NCBI GenBank assembly: GCA_963922775.1
Contig: CAWUJG010000001.1
Location: 62,001-126,000 of the forward strand
Origin: JAHDDH01 sp963922775
GTDB taxonomy: Bacteria > Bacteroidota > Bacteroidia > Cytophagales > Amoebophilaceae
Direction: 5' to 3'
DNA length: 64,000 nucleotides
This document shows, one piece after another, positions 27,024 through 35,960 of the stretch. A model generated the notes under the pieces. That model ran no database searches and was not told where the DNA came from. It saw only the letters and a program-made list of their open reading frames with translations. A program made the translations under genes and the position numbers. Position 1 is the stretch's first letter. The number at the start of each line of letters is the position of its first letter.

Positions 27024-29639
27024 ATGCAAAAAGAAGGAAACTTGATACAAGCTACTCCTCTAATGCGTCAATATGTTAGCATAAAGGAAAAATATCCTGA
27101 TGCTCTACTATTATTTCGTGTTGGTGATTTTTATGAAACATTTGATAATGATGCTGTACTTGTAAGCAAAATTTTAAATATTGTTTTAACTAAAAGGGCT
27201 AATGGCAGTGCTTCTACTGTAGCATTAGCTGGATTTCCTTATCATGCTTTAGATAACTATTTGCCTAAACTTGTAAAAGCTGGATATCGTGTAGCGATTT
27301 GTGAACAATTAGAAGATCCTAAAACAGCAAAAGGTATTGTAAAAAGGGGTGTAGTAGAATTAGTTACTCCAGGTCTTTCTTTTCATGATTATGTTTTAGA
27401 ACAAAAAAGTAATAATTATTTAGCTGCTGTATATTTTGCTAAAAATGATTTAGGTATAGCTTTTTTAGATGTTTCTACAGGGGAATTTCTTACTACACAA
27501 GGTACTATAGAAAGTATGGAAAGGTTAATACAAAATTTTCATCCAGCAGAAATTATTTATAATAAAGTACAAAAATCTATTTTTGAGAATATATTTAAAG
27601 AAAAATATAATATACATTATCTTGAAGATTGGGTATATCAAAAAGCATATGCCTATGAAAAATTAAATCAGCATTTTGGTACAGCCTCATTAAAAGGATT
27701 TGGTATTGGTCATTTACCACTTTCTATTATTGCTTCTGGGGCTATTTTGCGTTATTTAGAAGAAACTAAACATGATAAATTGCAACATATTGTTGCTATA
27801 AGCAGAATAGAAAAAGAGAAATATATTTGGTTAGATGCTTTTACAATAAAAAATTTAGAGCTTATTTTGCCACAAAATGAAGATGGAATGGCTTTAATAC
27901 AGATTTTAGACCAAACAAAAACTCCTATGGGGGCTCGTTTATTGAAAAAATGGGTACTCTTTCCATTAAAAGATATTAATCCAATAAAAAAGCGCCACCT
28001 TATAGTATCCTGTCTGTTAAATAAATTTGATGCTACTAAACAAATTATAAATCATATCAAGAAAATAGGTGACTTAGAAAGATTAATTTCAAAAATATCT
28101 GTAGGAAGGGCAAATCCACGAGATATTTTTTTTCTTAAAAAAGCACTTACATACATTAAGCCTATACAGCAGGTACTAAAAAGTAGTACAGAAGATGTTT
28201 TGACTAAATTAGGTAGTCAGCTTTTTCCTTGCGATTATTTACTAGAAAAAATAACACATATCCTACAAGAAAATCCACCTATAGCTATAAATCAGGGTAA
28301 ACTTATTAATGATAATGTACATCCATCTTTAGATGAACTGCGTAAAGTATTATATCAAAACAAAGATCATTTAAAACAATTACAGGAAGAAGCTATAAAA
28401 AAAACAGGTATTTCTTCCTTAAAAATAGGTTTTAATAAAAATTATGGCTACTTCTTTGAAGTAACCAATAGCCATAAAGATAAAGTGCCTGATACATGGT
28501 TTAGAAAACAGACACTGGTAAATGCCGAAAGATATATTACTAATACGCTCAAAACATATGAAGAAAAAATTTTACACGCAGAAGCTAGTATGTATGTTTT
28601 AGAACAAGAGATTTATCAAAATTTAGTGCATAGCATCAACGAATTTATACCACAAATACAGCAAAACGCAAAAATTTTAGCACAAATAGATTGTTATCTT
28701 GCTTTTGCACATGTTGCACAAATTAACAATTATACTGAACCACAAATAAATACATCAAAGGCTATTCATATACAGCAGGGCAGGCATCCTGTAATAGAAA
28801 AAAATTTAAAAGCAGATGAAAGTTATGTATCAAATGATATTTTTTTAGATGATAAAAAACAACAAATTATGGTTATAACAGGGCCAAATATGGCTGGTAA
28901 ATCGGCTTTGTTACGACAAACAGCTTTAATCGTTTTAATGTCACAAATAGGATCTTTTGTTCCTGCACATAAAGCTTCTATAGGTATTGTAGAAAAAATT
29001 TTTACCCGTGTAGGTGCTTCAGATAATTTAGCTAAAGGAGAATCTACTTTTATGGTAGAAATGACAGAAACAGCTAGTATACTACATAATCTTAATGAAA
29101 GAAGCCTTATATTGATGGATGAAATAGGAAGGGGTACTAGCACATATGATGGAATTGCTATTGCTTGGTCTATAATAGAATATTTGCATAGCCATTCTCA
29201 AAAGGCAAAGGTACTTTTTGCTACGCATTATCATGAGCTCAATCTTTTAGAAAATCAACTTTTACGTGTACATAATTATAGTGTTGAAGTAAAAAAAGTA
29301 CAAAATAAGATCGTATTTCTAAGAAAGTTGATAAAAAAGGGTAGTGAGCATAGTTATGGAATTGATGTTGCTAAAATTTCAGGGATACCGCTTCAAATAA
29401 TTAAGCGAGCTAATCAGATTATGCAAAGTTTATCTAAATACAATAATCATGATAATGCAGATTATAATGGCCATTATCAGCTTACATTATTTGACCATTA
29501 TAATGGTATAGAAAAAGAATATACGCAGTATAATAGTATTATTAATATGTTACAAGGACTAGATATTAATACTTTATCTCCTTTAGACGCTTTACTAAAA
29601 TTAAGTGAATTGAAGAAAATGTTGGAAGATAAAAAATAA
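27024..29639 (+). CDS. mutS: DNA mismatch repair protein MutS
   Basis: Recognises base mismatches and small loops and starts repair. The 871 residues begin with TPLMRQYVSIKEKYPDALLL and the mismatch-binding FRVGDFYETF (Phe and Glu of the Phe-x-Glu motif). The C-terminal ATPase has ITGPNMAGKSALLRQTAL (Walker A), SLILMDEIGRGTSTYDG (Walker B) and ATHYHELN. It starts 28 bp after rel on the same strand. The ATG at 27024 fits the family; an earlier in-frame ATG lies inside rel. An intact MutS matters here because mismatch repair affects the stability of short repeats, such as those before the proteases, though mainly units of 1-4 bp. Confidence 0.96.
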   Translation: MQKEGNLIQATPLMRQYVSIKEKYPDALLLFRVGDFYETFDNDAVLVSKILNIVLTKRANGSASTVALAGFPYHALDNYLPKLVKAGYRVAICEQLEDPKTAKGIVKRGVVELVTPGLSFHDYVLEQKSNNYLAAVYFAKNDLGIAFLDVSTGEFLTTQGTIESMERLIQNFHPAEIIYNKVQKSIFENIFKEKYNIHYLEDWVYQKAYAYEKLNQHFGTASLKGFGIGHLPLSIIASGAILRYLEETKHDKLQHIVAISRIEKEKYIWLDAFTIKNLELILPQNEDGMALIQILDQTKTPMGARLLKKWVLFPLKDINPIKKRHLIVSCLLNKFDATKQIINHIKKIGDLERLISKISVGRANPRDIFFLKKALTYIKPIQQVLKSSTEDVLTKLGSQLFPCDYLLEKITHILQENPPIAINQGKLINDNVHPSLDELRKVLYQNKDHLKQLQEEAIKKTGISSLKIGFNKNYGYFFEVTNSHKDKVPDTWFRKQTLVNAERYITNTLKTYEEKILHAEASMYVLEQEIYQNLVHSINEFIPQIQQNAKILAQIDCYLAFAHVAQINNYTEPQINTSKAIHIQQGRHPVIEKNLKADESYVSNDIFLDDKKQQIMVITGPNMAGKSALLRQTALIVLMSQIGSFVPAHKASIGIVEKIFTRVGASDNLAKGESTFMVEMTETASILHNLNERSLILMDEIGRGTSTYDGIAIAWSIIEYLHSHSQKAKVLFATHYHELNLLENQLLRVHNYSVEVKKVQNKIVFLRKLIKKGSEHSYGIDVAKISGIPLQIIKRANQIMQSLSKYNNHDNADYNGHYQLTLFDHYNGIEKEYTQYNSIINMLQGLDINTLSPLDALLKLSELKKMLEDKK

Positions 29640-29644
29640 TTTTT

Positions 29645-30040
29645 TTAATATTTTAATGTGGGTTGATTATATTTTGAAGGGCATTTGAGTAGAATTTTTT
29701 CTGCAAAAAAATGATCATCAGTAAAATTTCCTACTACTACTAACTGTTCTGCATGTTTCAAATCTTGTGGTAAAGGTGCATTATAGTGTACTTTTACCAC
29801 GGTATTTTTTTTATCCTTCATAAGGAATGATGTGTTTATTATAGATTTTTTAGTTGCATATACATTTTTTCTATCTTCATTATTTTTATGGTATAATGTA
29901 CCAATAATATGTACTTTTTGGGGTTGCATGGTTTTTGCTGTTGCAAATGTAACATAAACACTTGCATTTTTACCTGTTAATACCATAAAAATACAAGCAC
30001 AAAGAATAATAAAAAGGCTAATGAGATGTTTAATTTTCAT
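29645..30040 (-). CDS. ccmE: Cytochrome c maturation protein CcmE (Cys-type heme chaperone)
   Basis: A periplasmic heme chaperone anchored by an N-terminal helix (LISLFIILCACIFMVLTG). The 131-residue OB-fold shows VYVTFATAK, QKVHIIGTLYHK, VVKVHYNAPLPQDLKHAEQLVVVG, and ends KILLKCPSKYN. The His of the classic HxxxY heme site is replaced by Cys (CPSKY), the form I recall from Bacteroidota and some other lineages. It is the last gene of the ccmBCDE run, overlapping ccmD by 11 bp, and is convergent with mutS with a gap of only 5 bp. Confidence 0.85.
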   Translation of the reverse strand: MKIKHLISLFIILCACIFMVLTGKNASVYVTFATAKTMQPQKVHIIGTLYHKNNEDRKNVYATKKSIINTSFLMKDKKNTVVKVHYNAPLPQDLKHAEQLVVVGNFTDDHFFAEKILLKCPSKYNQPTLKY

Positions 30041-30257
30041 TGCTTTTACGTTCTAATTTTTTTAGTTTTTTGTTTAATATATACAGAAAAAAAAATAACC
30101 CTAAAAGTATAATAATAAGCATACTTACTACTACATATATTTTATCATCCTGATAAAATAGCTGATTAAAGGTATGCTGATGACTGTTTGTCGCTTTTAC
30201 TGTATAGTAGCTGATATACCAATAAAAAAAATAGTAAATTTTTTTATTTTTTAGCAT
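30030..30257 (-). CDS. ccmD: CcmD-like small membrane protein
   Basis: A 75-residue protein with one strong membrane helix (DDKIYVVVSMLIIILLGLFF) followed by a basic tail (KKLKKLERKS), the usual form of CcmD in Bacteroidota. In the cytochrome c maturation pathway it helps release heme-loaded CcmE from CcmC. Sequence conservation in this family is low, so the call rests mainly on the KIYVVV motif and on its place between ccmC and ccmE, overlapping both (14 and 11 bp). Confidence 0.75.
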   Translation of the reverse strand: MLKNKKIYYFFYWYISYYTVKATNSHQHTFNQLFYQDDKIYVVVSMLIIILLGLFFFLYILNKKLKKLERKSNEN

Positions 30258-30927
30258 TGTGTAAATTATATAATTTATTTTTAAGTATTAAGTATCTACT
30301 TAATATATTTGCTATAATAATACCTAAAGATACCCATCCAATTACAGATGGGTAAAATATCCATCTTAATTTTCCATCAAGATCATAAATATTAAACCCA
30401 GGGTTCCCTCCATTACCTGGATGAAGAGAGTCTGAAAGTCTTGGTAAAATAAAAAGTAATAAAAATGACATTACAAAGGCAATAATATTATATGTATTAC
30501 TCATTTTTGCTCTTAAAAAAGTATTGTGAGCAAAAGCATACTGTAATATAAAGTAGGCAAAATAGATTAGTAAACAAATGGCAGCACAGTTTTGTTTAGG
30601 ATCTCCACTCCAAAAATTACCCCAAGTATACTGAGCCCAAATCATACCAGTTGCTAAACCTAGTATGCCATAAAGCATGCCAATTTGGGCAAAAGCAGTA
30701 GATTTTTTATCCCATAGCATAATTTTAGTACGTAAATATTGGATAGAAAAAATAAAAGAAATAAAAAATAAAATAATCATACCAAACCACATGGGTACAT
30801 GAAAGTATAATCCGCGTATTGTTTGTTCTAGAATAGGTAATTTAGGCACAGGAAATAGTAATCCGGCAATAAATGTATAGCACAGTAGAAAAAAAGTAAT
30901 AGATAATTTTTTTTTTATGTTTTCCAT
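30244..30927 (-). CDS. ccmC: Heme export/handling protein CcmC
   Basis: An integral membrane protein of the heme-handling family that loads heme onto CcmE. The 227 residues have about six membrane helices, the conserved RGLYFHVPMWFGM (external His) and the heme-handling loop TWGNFWSGDPKQNCAA. The loop lacks the last Trp of the canonical motif, and Bacteroidota homologues are, as I recall, similar. The ATG at 30927 is preferred over one 30 bp upstream because it puts a basic segment just before the first helix. It overlaps the end of ccmB and the start of ccmD. Confidence 0.88.
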   Translation of the reverse strand: MENIKKKLSITFFLLCYTFIAGLLFPVPKLPILEQTIRGLYFHVPMWFGMIILFFISFIFSIQYLRTKIMLWDKKSTAFAQIGMLYGILGLATGMIWAQYTWGNFWSGDPKQNCAAICLLIYFAYFILQYAFAHNTFLRAKMSNTYNIIAFVMSFLLLFILPRLSDSLHPGNGGNPGFNIYDLDGKLRWIFYPSVIGWVSLGIIIANILSRYLILKNKLYNLHNAKK

Positions 30928-31610
30928 AAATAGGGAAAAAGGATAAAGGCTATACAATAAAATATTACATTACAGGATACTAATATACAAAATAAAGTAG
31001 TATGCAATATACCGTGGATAAGATATAAAGAAGTTTTAAATAGTAGTGCAATAATGGGTAAGGAAAGGGGAATAGCTAAGATACTAAACAAAAAATAGCC
31101 ATAACCAGATCTAAAGGCCATAAAGCATATTAGGCAAAAACAGGTAGAAAAAAAATTGTTACCTAATAACACAAGCAATAGAAAAATACCAAAAAATTTT
31201 CCAGATAAAGGATTAAAAAAAAGTAATATGAAAATTAAATAACAGCATATAGCAATAATGGATAGTATAGTAGAAAGGTAGAAAGTACGAGAAAAAAAAT
31301 ATACTTCAGGAGGTGTAAGAGTGTATAGATAGAAAAGTTTTGGCTTATCTAAAGAAAAATATTTTGGGACTAAAAATAAGGCCATTAAAACTATACAAAG
31401 CCAAAATTGTATATTCCAATGGGCTGTATTATGCGATAGTTCTGCCAATTCAATACCTAAATAATGGATAAAAATAATACAGCCAACATACAGTAAACAA
31501 CCCCAAAAAGAAAAGAGATGATGTAGATCTAAGATAAAATCTTTGATAAACAGTGTTTTAATTTCCCTAAATAAGGTAGAAAAAGATGGATATTTTGGTT
31601 GTAATGGCAT
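30915..31610 (-). CDS. ccmB: Heme exporter protein CcmB
   Basis: Membrane subunit of the CcmAB heme-related ABC transporter, 231 residues with six hydrophobic helices. Family traits are the N-terminal LIKDFILDLH-type amphipathic segment (LFIKDFILDLHHL), LFLVPKYFSLDKP, LYTLTPPEVYFFSR and LSLPIIALLFK. It is the first gene of ccmB-C-D-E. CcmA, the ATPase, is not in the window, as is common in Bacteroidota where it lies apart. The presence of the run implies that the organism still makes c-type cytochromes or has only recently lost them. Confidence 0.85.
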   Translation of the reverse strand: MPLQPKYPSFSTLFREIKTLFIKDFILDLHHLFSFWGCLLYVGCIIFIHYLGIELAELSHNTAHWNIQFWLCIVLMALFLVPKYFSLDKPKLFYLYTLTPPEVYFFSRTFYLSTILSIIAICCYLIFILLFFNPLSGKFFGIFLLLVLLGNNFFSTCFCLICFMAFRSGYGYFLFSILAIPLSLPIIALLFKTSLYLIHGILHTTLFCILVSCNVIFYCIAFILFPYLWKT

Positions 31611-31740
31611 AAGTTTAAGTCTAATCAGACTAAATATTAGATAATATGCAGCTTTAAACTGTATCCAAATTTTTGGAATTTAGTGAAGTTTTTTTGTTTA
31701 GGTATAATTTTATTTTTTAGATAAAAACACCTGGTAATAG

Positions 31741-31986
31741 CTATTTTTTTTTATATTTTTTGTTGAATTTTTCTATACGTCCTGCAGTGTCTACAAACAT
31801 TTTTTTACCTGTATAAAAGGGATGTGAAGCAGAACTTACTTCTACTTTTATAAGAGGATATTCTTTACCATCTTTATATTTTATGGTTTCAGAAGATTTG
31901 AGTGTAGATTGGGTTAGAAATTGTGTGTTGCTTGAAGTATCTAAAAATACTACTGGTTGATAAAAAGGATGGATATCTTTTTTCAT
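31741..31986 (-). CDS. rpmE2: 50S ribosomal protein L31 type B
   Basis: An 81-residue large-subunit protein. It begins MKKDIHPFYQPVVFLDTSS and contains YPLIKVEVSSASHPFYTGKK and GRIEKFNKKYKKK, all standard for L31 type B. The CxxC zinc pairs of the ordinary L31 are absent, so this is the zinc-independent form. It stands alone upstream of ccmB on the same strand, with 130 bp between them. Confidence 0.95.
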   Translation of the reverse strand: MKKDIHPFYQPVVFLDTSSNTQFLTQSTLKSSETIKYKDGKEYPLIKVEVSSASHPFYTGKKMFVDTAGRIEKFNKKYKKK

Positions 31987-32458
31987 AATTTTTTGGGGGG
32001 TAATAGTTTTAAATTCTATGCTAAAATTAATCTAAATTGAATTAGAACATTATAAATATATGATTTATTACATATAATTAAAAATAATGGAAGTGAAATT
32101 TGTGTTTTATGTGGTATTTTTTTCATTTTTTGGATAAAAAATAGCTGATCATAACTAAAATTTTATGTATTAATTATGTATTATAATGATTTAAAATAGC
32201 CTCTTTACAAAGAATTTGTTGTGCTGTATTAATATTCCTAAATAATTTAAGGAAATAAAAATATTTTTGTATGAAAAAAATTATATTTGGGTATATAAAT
32301 ATATTTTTTATGTCTAAATAGTTTAATTAATAAGGCAATAGATAAAAAAATTTGTATTTGTACAACATCTCAGGTAATAAAGCCAATAAAAATTACTATA
32401 TTAAGCTGTTGTAACCATATAACATATAAATTTTTTCTAAATATTACTGAAATTACCT
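31987..32458. other. Gene-free divergent region between rpmE2 and the pyruvate dehydrogenase E2 gene
   Basis: About 470 bp, very AT-rich, between two divergently read genes, so it must contain both promoters. I see no ORF, no tRNA and no hairpin strong enough to name. Confidence 0.45.
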
Positions 32459-33685
32459 ATGTCTACTATAGTTCGGATGCCAAAAATGAGTGATACGATG
32501 CAAGAAGGTGTAATAGCTGCATGGCTCAAAAAAGAAGGAGATACCATACAAACAGGAGATATTTTGGCTGAGATAGAAACAGATAAAGCTACTATGGAAC
32601 TAGAATCTTATGAAGATGGTGTATTGTTATACATAGGAGTGAAACAACATGAAACTGTTCCTGTAGATAGTGTTTTGGCCATTATAGGTGATAAAGATAC
32701 AGATATACAAGCTGTATTACAAGCTGAAGAACAAAAAAATAGTATCAACATACAACAAGAACAGCCTATAGCATCGCAAGTTGTAATACCTAATACTGTA
32801 GAAAGTCAACAAGAAAAAATATCTACTTCAACACGTATTAAAGTATCACCTTTAGCGAAAAAAATTGCTAAAGAAAAGGGGTATCCACTTAAGCAAATAC
32901 AAGGTACAGGAGGAGAGGGTAGAATTATCAAAAGAGATATTGATGCATTTAATTATACTGAAAATAATTGTCTTTCTGATAAAAAATTTTCAGACTTATC
33001 TCAAGAATTCCAAGATATTCCTATTTCTTCTATGCGCAAAACTATTGCACAGAGGCTTACAGATAGTAAACAAAAAATACCTCATTTTTGTATAAATAGT
33101 GTTGTAAATATGGATCAAGTATTGGCTATGCGAAAAGAAATGAATGCTCATATAGCTACAAAAATTTCTATTAATGATATTATTGTTAAGGCTACTGCCA
33201 AAGCTCTACAAGAACATCCTGCTGTTAATGCTTCATGGTTAGGCAATACAATACGGCAGTATTATACTGTAAATATAGGTATAGCTGTGGCTATAGATGA
33301 TGGTATTTTAGTTCCTGTAATTAGATCGGTAGAAAAAAAGACATTAGAGAATCTCTCTTTAGAAACAAAAAATTTAGTTCAAAAAGCAAAAAGTAAACAA
33401 CTACAACCTCAAGAATGGGAAGGAGCTACATTTACAATTTCTAATCTTGGTATGTTTGGGGTTGATTCATTTACAGCTATTATTAATCCACCAGCATCCT
33501 GTATATTGGCTATAGGTAGTATTAAGCCTACTCCTATAGTAGATGATAATAGCCAAATAGCTGTTGCTAATACAATGCATATAACGCTTTCTTGCGATCA
33601 TCGTATTGTAGATGGTAGTATAGGTGCTTTGTTTTTGCAGTCTTTAAAAAATTTTTTAGAAGCACCAATTACTATTTTAGTGTAA
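32459..33685 (+). CDS. pdhC: Pyruvate dehydrogenase complex E2 (dihydrolipoamide acetyltransferase)
   Basis: Transfers the acetyl group from lipoate to CoA, linking glycolysis to acetyl-CoA, which also feeds the mevalonate route. The 408 residues hold one lipoyl domain (PKMSDTMQEGVIAAWLKKEG, lipoyl-Lys in IETDKATME), a peripheral subunit-binding domain (VSPLAKKIAKEKGYPL, GTGGEGRIIKRDI), and the catalytic domain ending SCDHRIVDGSIGALF with His and Asp. The KMSDTM form of the lipoyl motif separates it from the second E2 in the window. No E1 or E3 gene is adjacent. Confidence 0.9.
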   Translation: MSTIVRMPKMSDTMQEGVIAAWLKKEGDTIQTGDILAEIETDKATMELESYEDGVLLYIGVKQHETVPVDSVLAIIGDKDTDIQAVLQAEEQKNSINIQQEQPIASQVVIPNTVESQQEKISTSTRIKVSPLAKKIAKEKGYPLKQIQGTGGEGRIIKRDIDAFNYTENNCLSDKKFSDLSQEFQDIPISSMRKTIAQRLTDSKQKIPHFCINSVVNMDQVLAMRKEMNAHIATKISINDIIVKATAKALQEHPAVNASWLGNTIRQYYTVNIGIAVAIDDGILVPVIRSVEKKTLENLSLETKNLVQKAKSKQLQPQEWEGATFTISNLGMFGVDSFTAIINPPASCILAIGSIKPTPIVDDNSQIAVANTMHITLSCDHRIVDGSIGALFLQSLKNFLEAPITILV

Positions 33686-33693
33686 ATAGATAT

Positions 33694-33714
33694 AAAAAAA
33701 TTAGTAATTTTTTT
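33694..33714. terminator. Possible AT-only bidirectional terminator
   Basis: Near-perfect palindrome AAAAAAATTA-G-TAATTTTTTT between the converging pdhC and rsmH genes, 8 bp after the pdhC stop. It has no GC pairs in the stem, so the call is weak. Confidence 0.3.
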
Positions 33715-33838
33715 GTAGAGCTAGAGATAGGACAATATTATAATGACTATTTCATACTTTGGTAAAATATATTGTATTCAATTCAATAAGCTATTAATAC
33801 AAAAATTTATTTCTACTATATTCAATCATTAATTTTTT

Positions 33839-34750
33839 TTACATTTTTTTACCTATGCGTAAACGTACACTTCTAGCTCTATTGTTATATATAATATCTC
33901 TTGTTGTAGCCTTTATAGCTTTTTTAGGATCAGCTAAGAAAGTATGTATAATATTGCCTAAATAATCTTTTTGCATAATCCCTTCACAATTTCCTGTATG
34001 TAAAAATTTTTTTACTATTCTGTCTTCCAACGAATGATAGGCTAATATCACCAACCTTCCACCTGGTTTAATAAGGTAAGGCATGGTTTGTAGCATTTCT
34101 TGTAAAGCTTTTAATTCATCATTTACTGCTATACGTAGTGCTTGAAATATTTTTGCATAAAATTTATTTTTCTTGTTATGAGGAGCAAATTTTTGTATAA
34201 TTTTTATAAAATGTTCTGTATTTTGTATAGTTTTTAGTTGTCTTTGTTCTACAATTGTTTTTGCTAAAAAGTAGGCTTTGCGAATTTCTCCCCAGTTTTT
34301 AAAAATATCTGTTAAAGTATTTAATGAGTAGGTATTAAGTATATGTTTTGCATCTTTTTGGATATTATTATCCATACGCATATCTAACTTGCTATTTGAG
34401 TTAAAAGAAAATCCTCTTTGGTCTGTATCTAGCTGATGCGAAGAAATACCTAAATCAGCAAGTACACCATCCACAGTTTTTATATAGTGGTATTTTAAAA
34501 ATTGATAGGCAAAGCGGAAGTTGGCTCGAATAAAAGTAAAATTTTTGTGCTGTATTTTTTGTGCTTCTATTTCACTGTCTTGATCTTGATCAAAAGCAAA
34601 TAGTTTTCCTTTAGTAGAAAGTTTTTGTAATATGACTTTACTATGTCCTCCTCCTCCAAATGTAAGGTCTACATAAATACCATCTGGATTAATGTTTAGT
34701 CCTGATATGCTTTGATGTAATAATACAGGAATATGTTCTTTATAAGTCAT
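33839..34750 (-). CDS. rsmH: 16S rRNA (cytosine(1402)-N(4))-methyltransferase RsmH
   Basis: SAM-dependent enzyme that methylates C1402 in the ribosomal P site. The 303 residues start HIPVLLHQSISGL and show YVDLTFGGGGHSKVIL (SAM site), GVLADLGISSHQLDTDQRGF, FKNWGEIRKAYFLAKTIV, FQALRIAVNDELKALQ, and LAYHSLEDRIVKKF, all diagnostic. The ATG at 34750 matches the family start better than one 15 bp upstream. It overlaps the end of the E2 gene by 11 bp, so it is translated from the gldC-mscS-E2 message rather than from the usual mra/dcw cluster. Confidence 0.95.
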   Translation of the reverse strand: MTYKEHIPVLLHQSISGLNINPDGIYVDLTFGGGGHSKVILQKLSTKGKLFAFDQDQDSEIEAQKIQHKNFTFIRANFRFAYQFLKYHYIKTVDGVLADLGISSHQLDTDQRGFSFNSNSKLDMRMDNNIQKDAKHILNTYSLNTLTDIFKNWGEIRKAYFLAKTIVEQRQLKTIQNTEHFIKIIQKFAPHNKKNKFYAKIFQALRIAVNDELKALQEMLQTMPYLIKPGGRLVILAYHSLEDRIVKKFLHTGNCEGIMQKDYLGNIIHTFLADPKKAIKATTRDIIYNNRARSVRLRIGKKM

Positions 34751-35960
34751 AAGTTTTTTCATCAAAATTTTCTAAATTTTTTGCTACTTGTTGTGCAAAA
34801 AGTCCTCCTAGCATACCATCAATAATACGATGGTCATATGTATGTGAAAGAAACATTTTATGTCTTATGCCTATACTATCGCCCATAGCGGTTTCTATTA
34901 CTGCTGGTTTTTTAGTTATAGCACCTAAGGCTAAAATGGCTACTTGTGGTTGCATAATAATGGGAGTTCCCATAATGCTACCAAAAGATCCGATATTAGA
35001 TACAGTGTATGTAGCCCCTAAAAGTTCATCAGATGTTAAGGTGTTTTCTCTAGCTTTTTTGGCTAGTGTTAATACATTTTTTGTTAATGATAATAAATTT
35101 TGTAGATGTGCATTTTTTATTACTGGTACTACTAAATTTCCATTAGAAAGTGCAACTGCTAGGCCTATGTTAATATTTTTTTTTATTATAATTTTTTCTC
35201 CTTCTATGGAGGAATTAATTAATGGGTATTTTTGAATGGCTTTTACAATAGCTTCTAAAAATATAGGTGTATAGGTTAGGTGGAGATGAAATTTTTTTTG
35301 AAATTTTTCTTGTATTTTTTTTTTCCATCTTACTATTTTGGTTACATCTGCTTCTACAAATGAGGTGACATGGGGAGATGTTTTTTTAGATGTCAACATT
35401 CTTTGTGCTATTATTTTGCGCATTCTATCCATCATAATAATTTCTTCATGTGTATTATTATGTATGTCTATATTTTTGCTTTGTATAGCAACGGTATCTA
35501 AATAGCTATCAAGGTCTTTCTTAGTTATTCTACCGTTTATGCCTGTTCCTTGTATTTTTTGCAAGACATTGGTAGAAATATTTTTTGTTTTGGCTATTTT
35601 TTGTACTAAAGGAGAGATATGTTTTTTTTGTGATTGTGGTAGAAGAGGATTGTAATTTTTTTGTTTTGTATTTATATGGTTAATAGCAGTTGGTGGTATA
35701 GTATGTTTTTTGTCTGTATTTTTCTGTAGTATAGCAATGGGTTTACCTATAGGTATAACTGTTCCTTTGGGAGCTAAAATTTTTTTGAGTATGCCGGTGT
35801 GTGTGGCAGGTATTTCAGTATCTACTTTATCTGTAGCTACTTCTAGTATAGATTCTTCTTGTGTAATGGTATCTCCTTCTTGTTTAAGCCATTGTATGAT
35901 TTCTGCTTCTATAATGCTTTCACCCATTTTGGGCATTATCATGGTTATTTCGTGTATCAT
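34740..35960 (-). CDS. 2-oxo acid dehydrogenase E2 (2-oxoglutarate or branched-chain type)
   Basis: A second lipoate acyltransferase, about 406 residues. The lipoyl domain reads MPKMGESIIEAEIIQWLKQ with lipoyl-Lys in EVATDKVDTEIP, the pattern of 2-oxoglutarate or branched-chain complexes rather than pyruvate. A peripheral binding domain (PLVQKIAKTKNI, GTGINGRITKKDL) and the catalytic HTYDHRIIDGMLGGLF follow. Sequence alone does not settle which 2-oxo acid is used. The ATG at 35960 is chosen because the lipoyl domain starts at once, while an earlier ATG at 36011 adds unrelated residues from inside mscS. It overlaps mscS by 41 bp and rsmH by 11 bp. Confidence 0.85.
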   Translation of the reverse strand: MIHEITMIMPKMGESIIEAEIIQWLKQEGDTITQEESILEVATDKVDTEIPATHTGILKKILAPKGTVIPIGKPIAILQKNTDKKHTIPPTAINHINTKQKNYNPLLPQSQKKHISPLVQKIAKTKNISTNVLQKIQGTGINGRITKKDLDSYLDTVAIQSKNIDIHNNTHEEIIMMDRMRKIIAQRMLTSKKTSPHVTSFVEADVTKIVRWKKKIQEKFQKKFHLHLTYTPIFLEAIVKAIQKYPLINSSIEGEKIIIKKNINIGLAVALSNGNLVVPVIKNAHLQNLLSLTKNVLTLAKKARENTLTSDELLGATYTVSNIGSFGSIMGTPIIMQPQVAILALGAITKKPAVIETAMGDSIGIRHKMFLSHTYDHRIIDGMLGGLFAQQVAKNLENFDEKTYDL

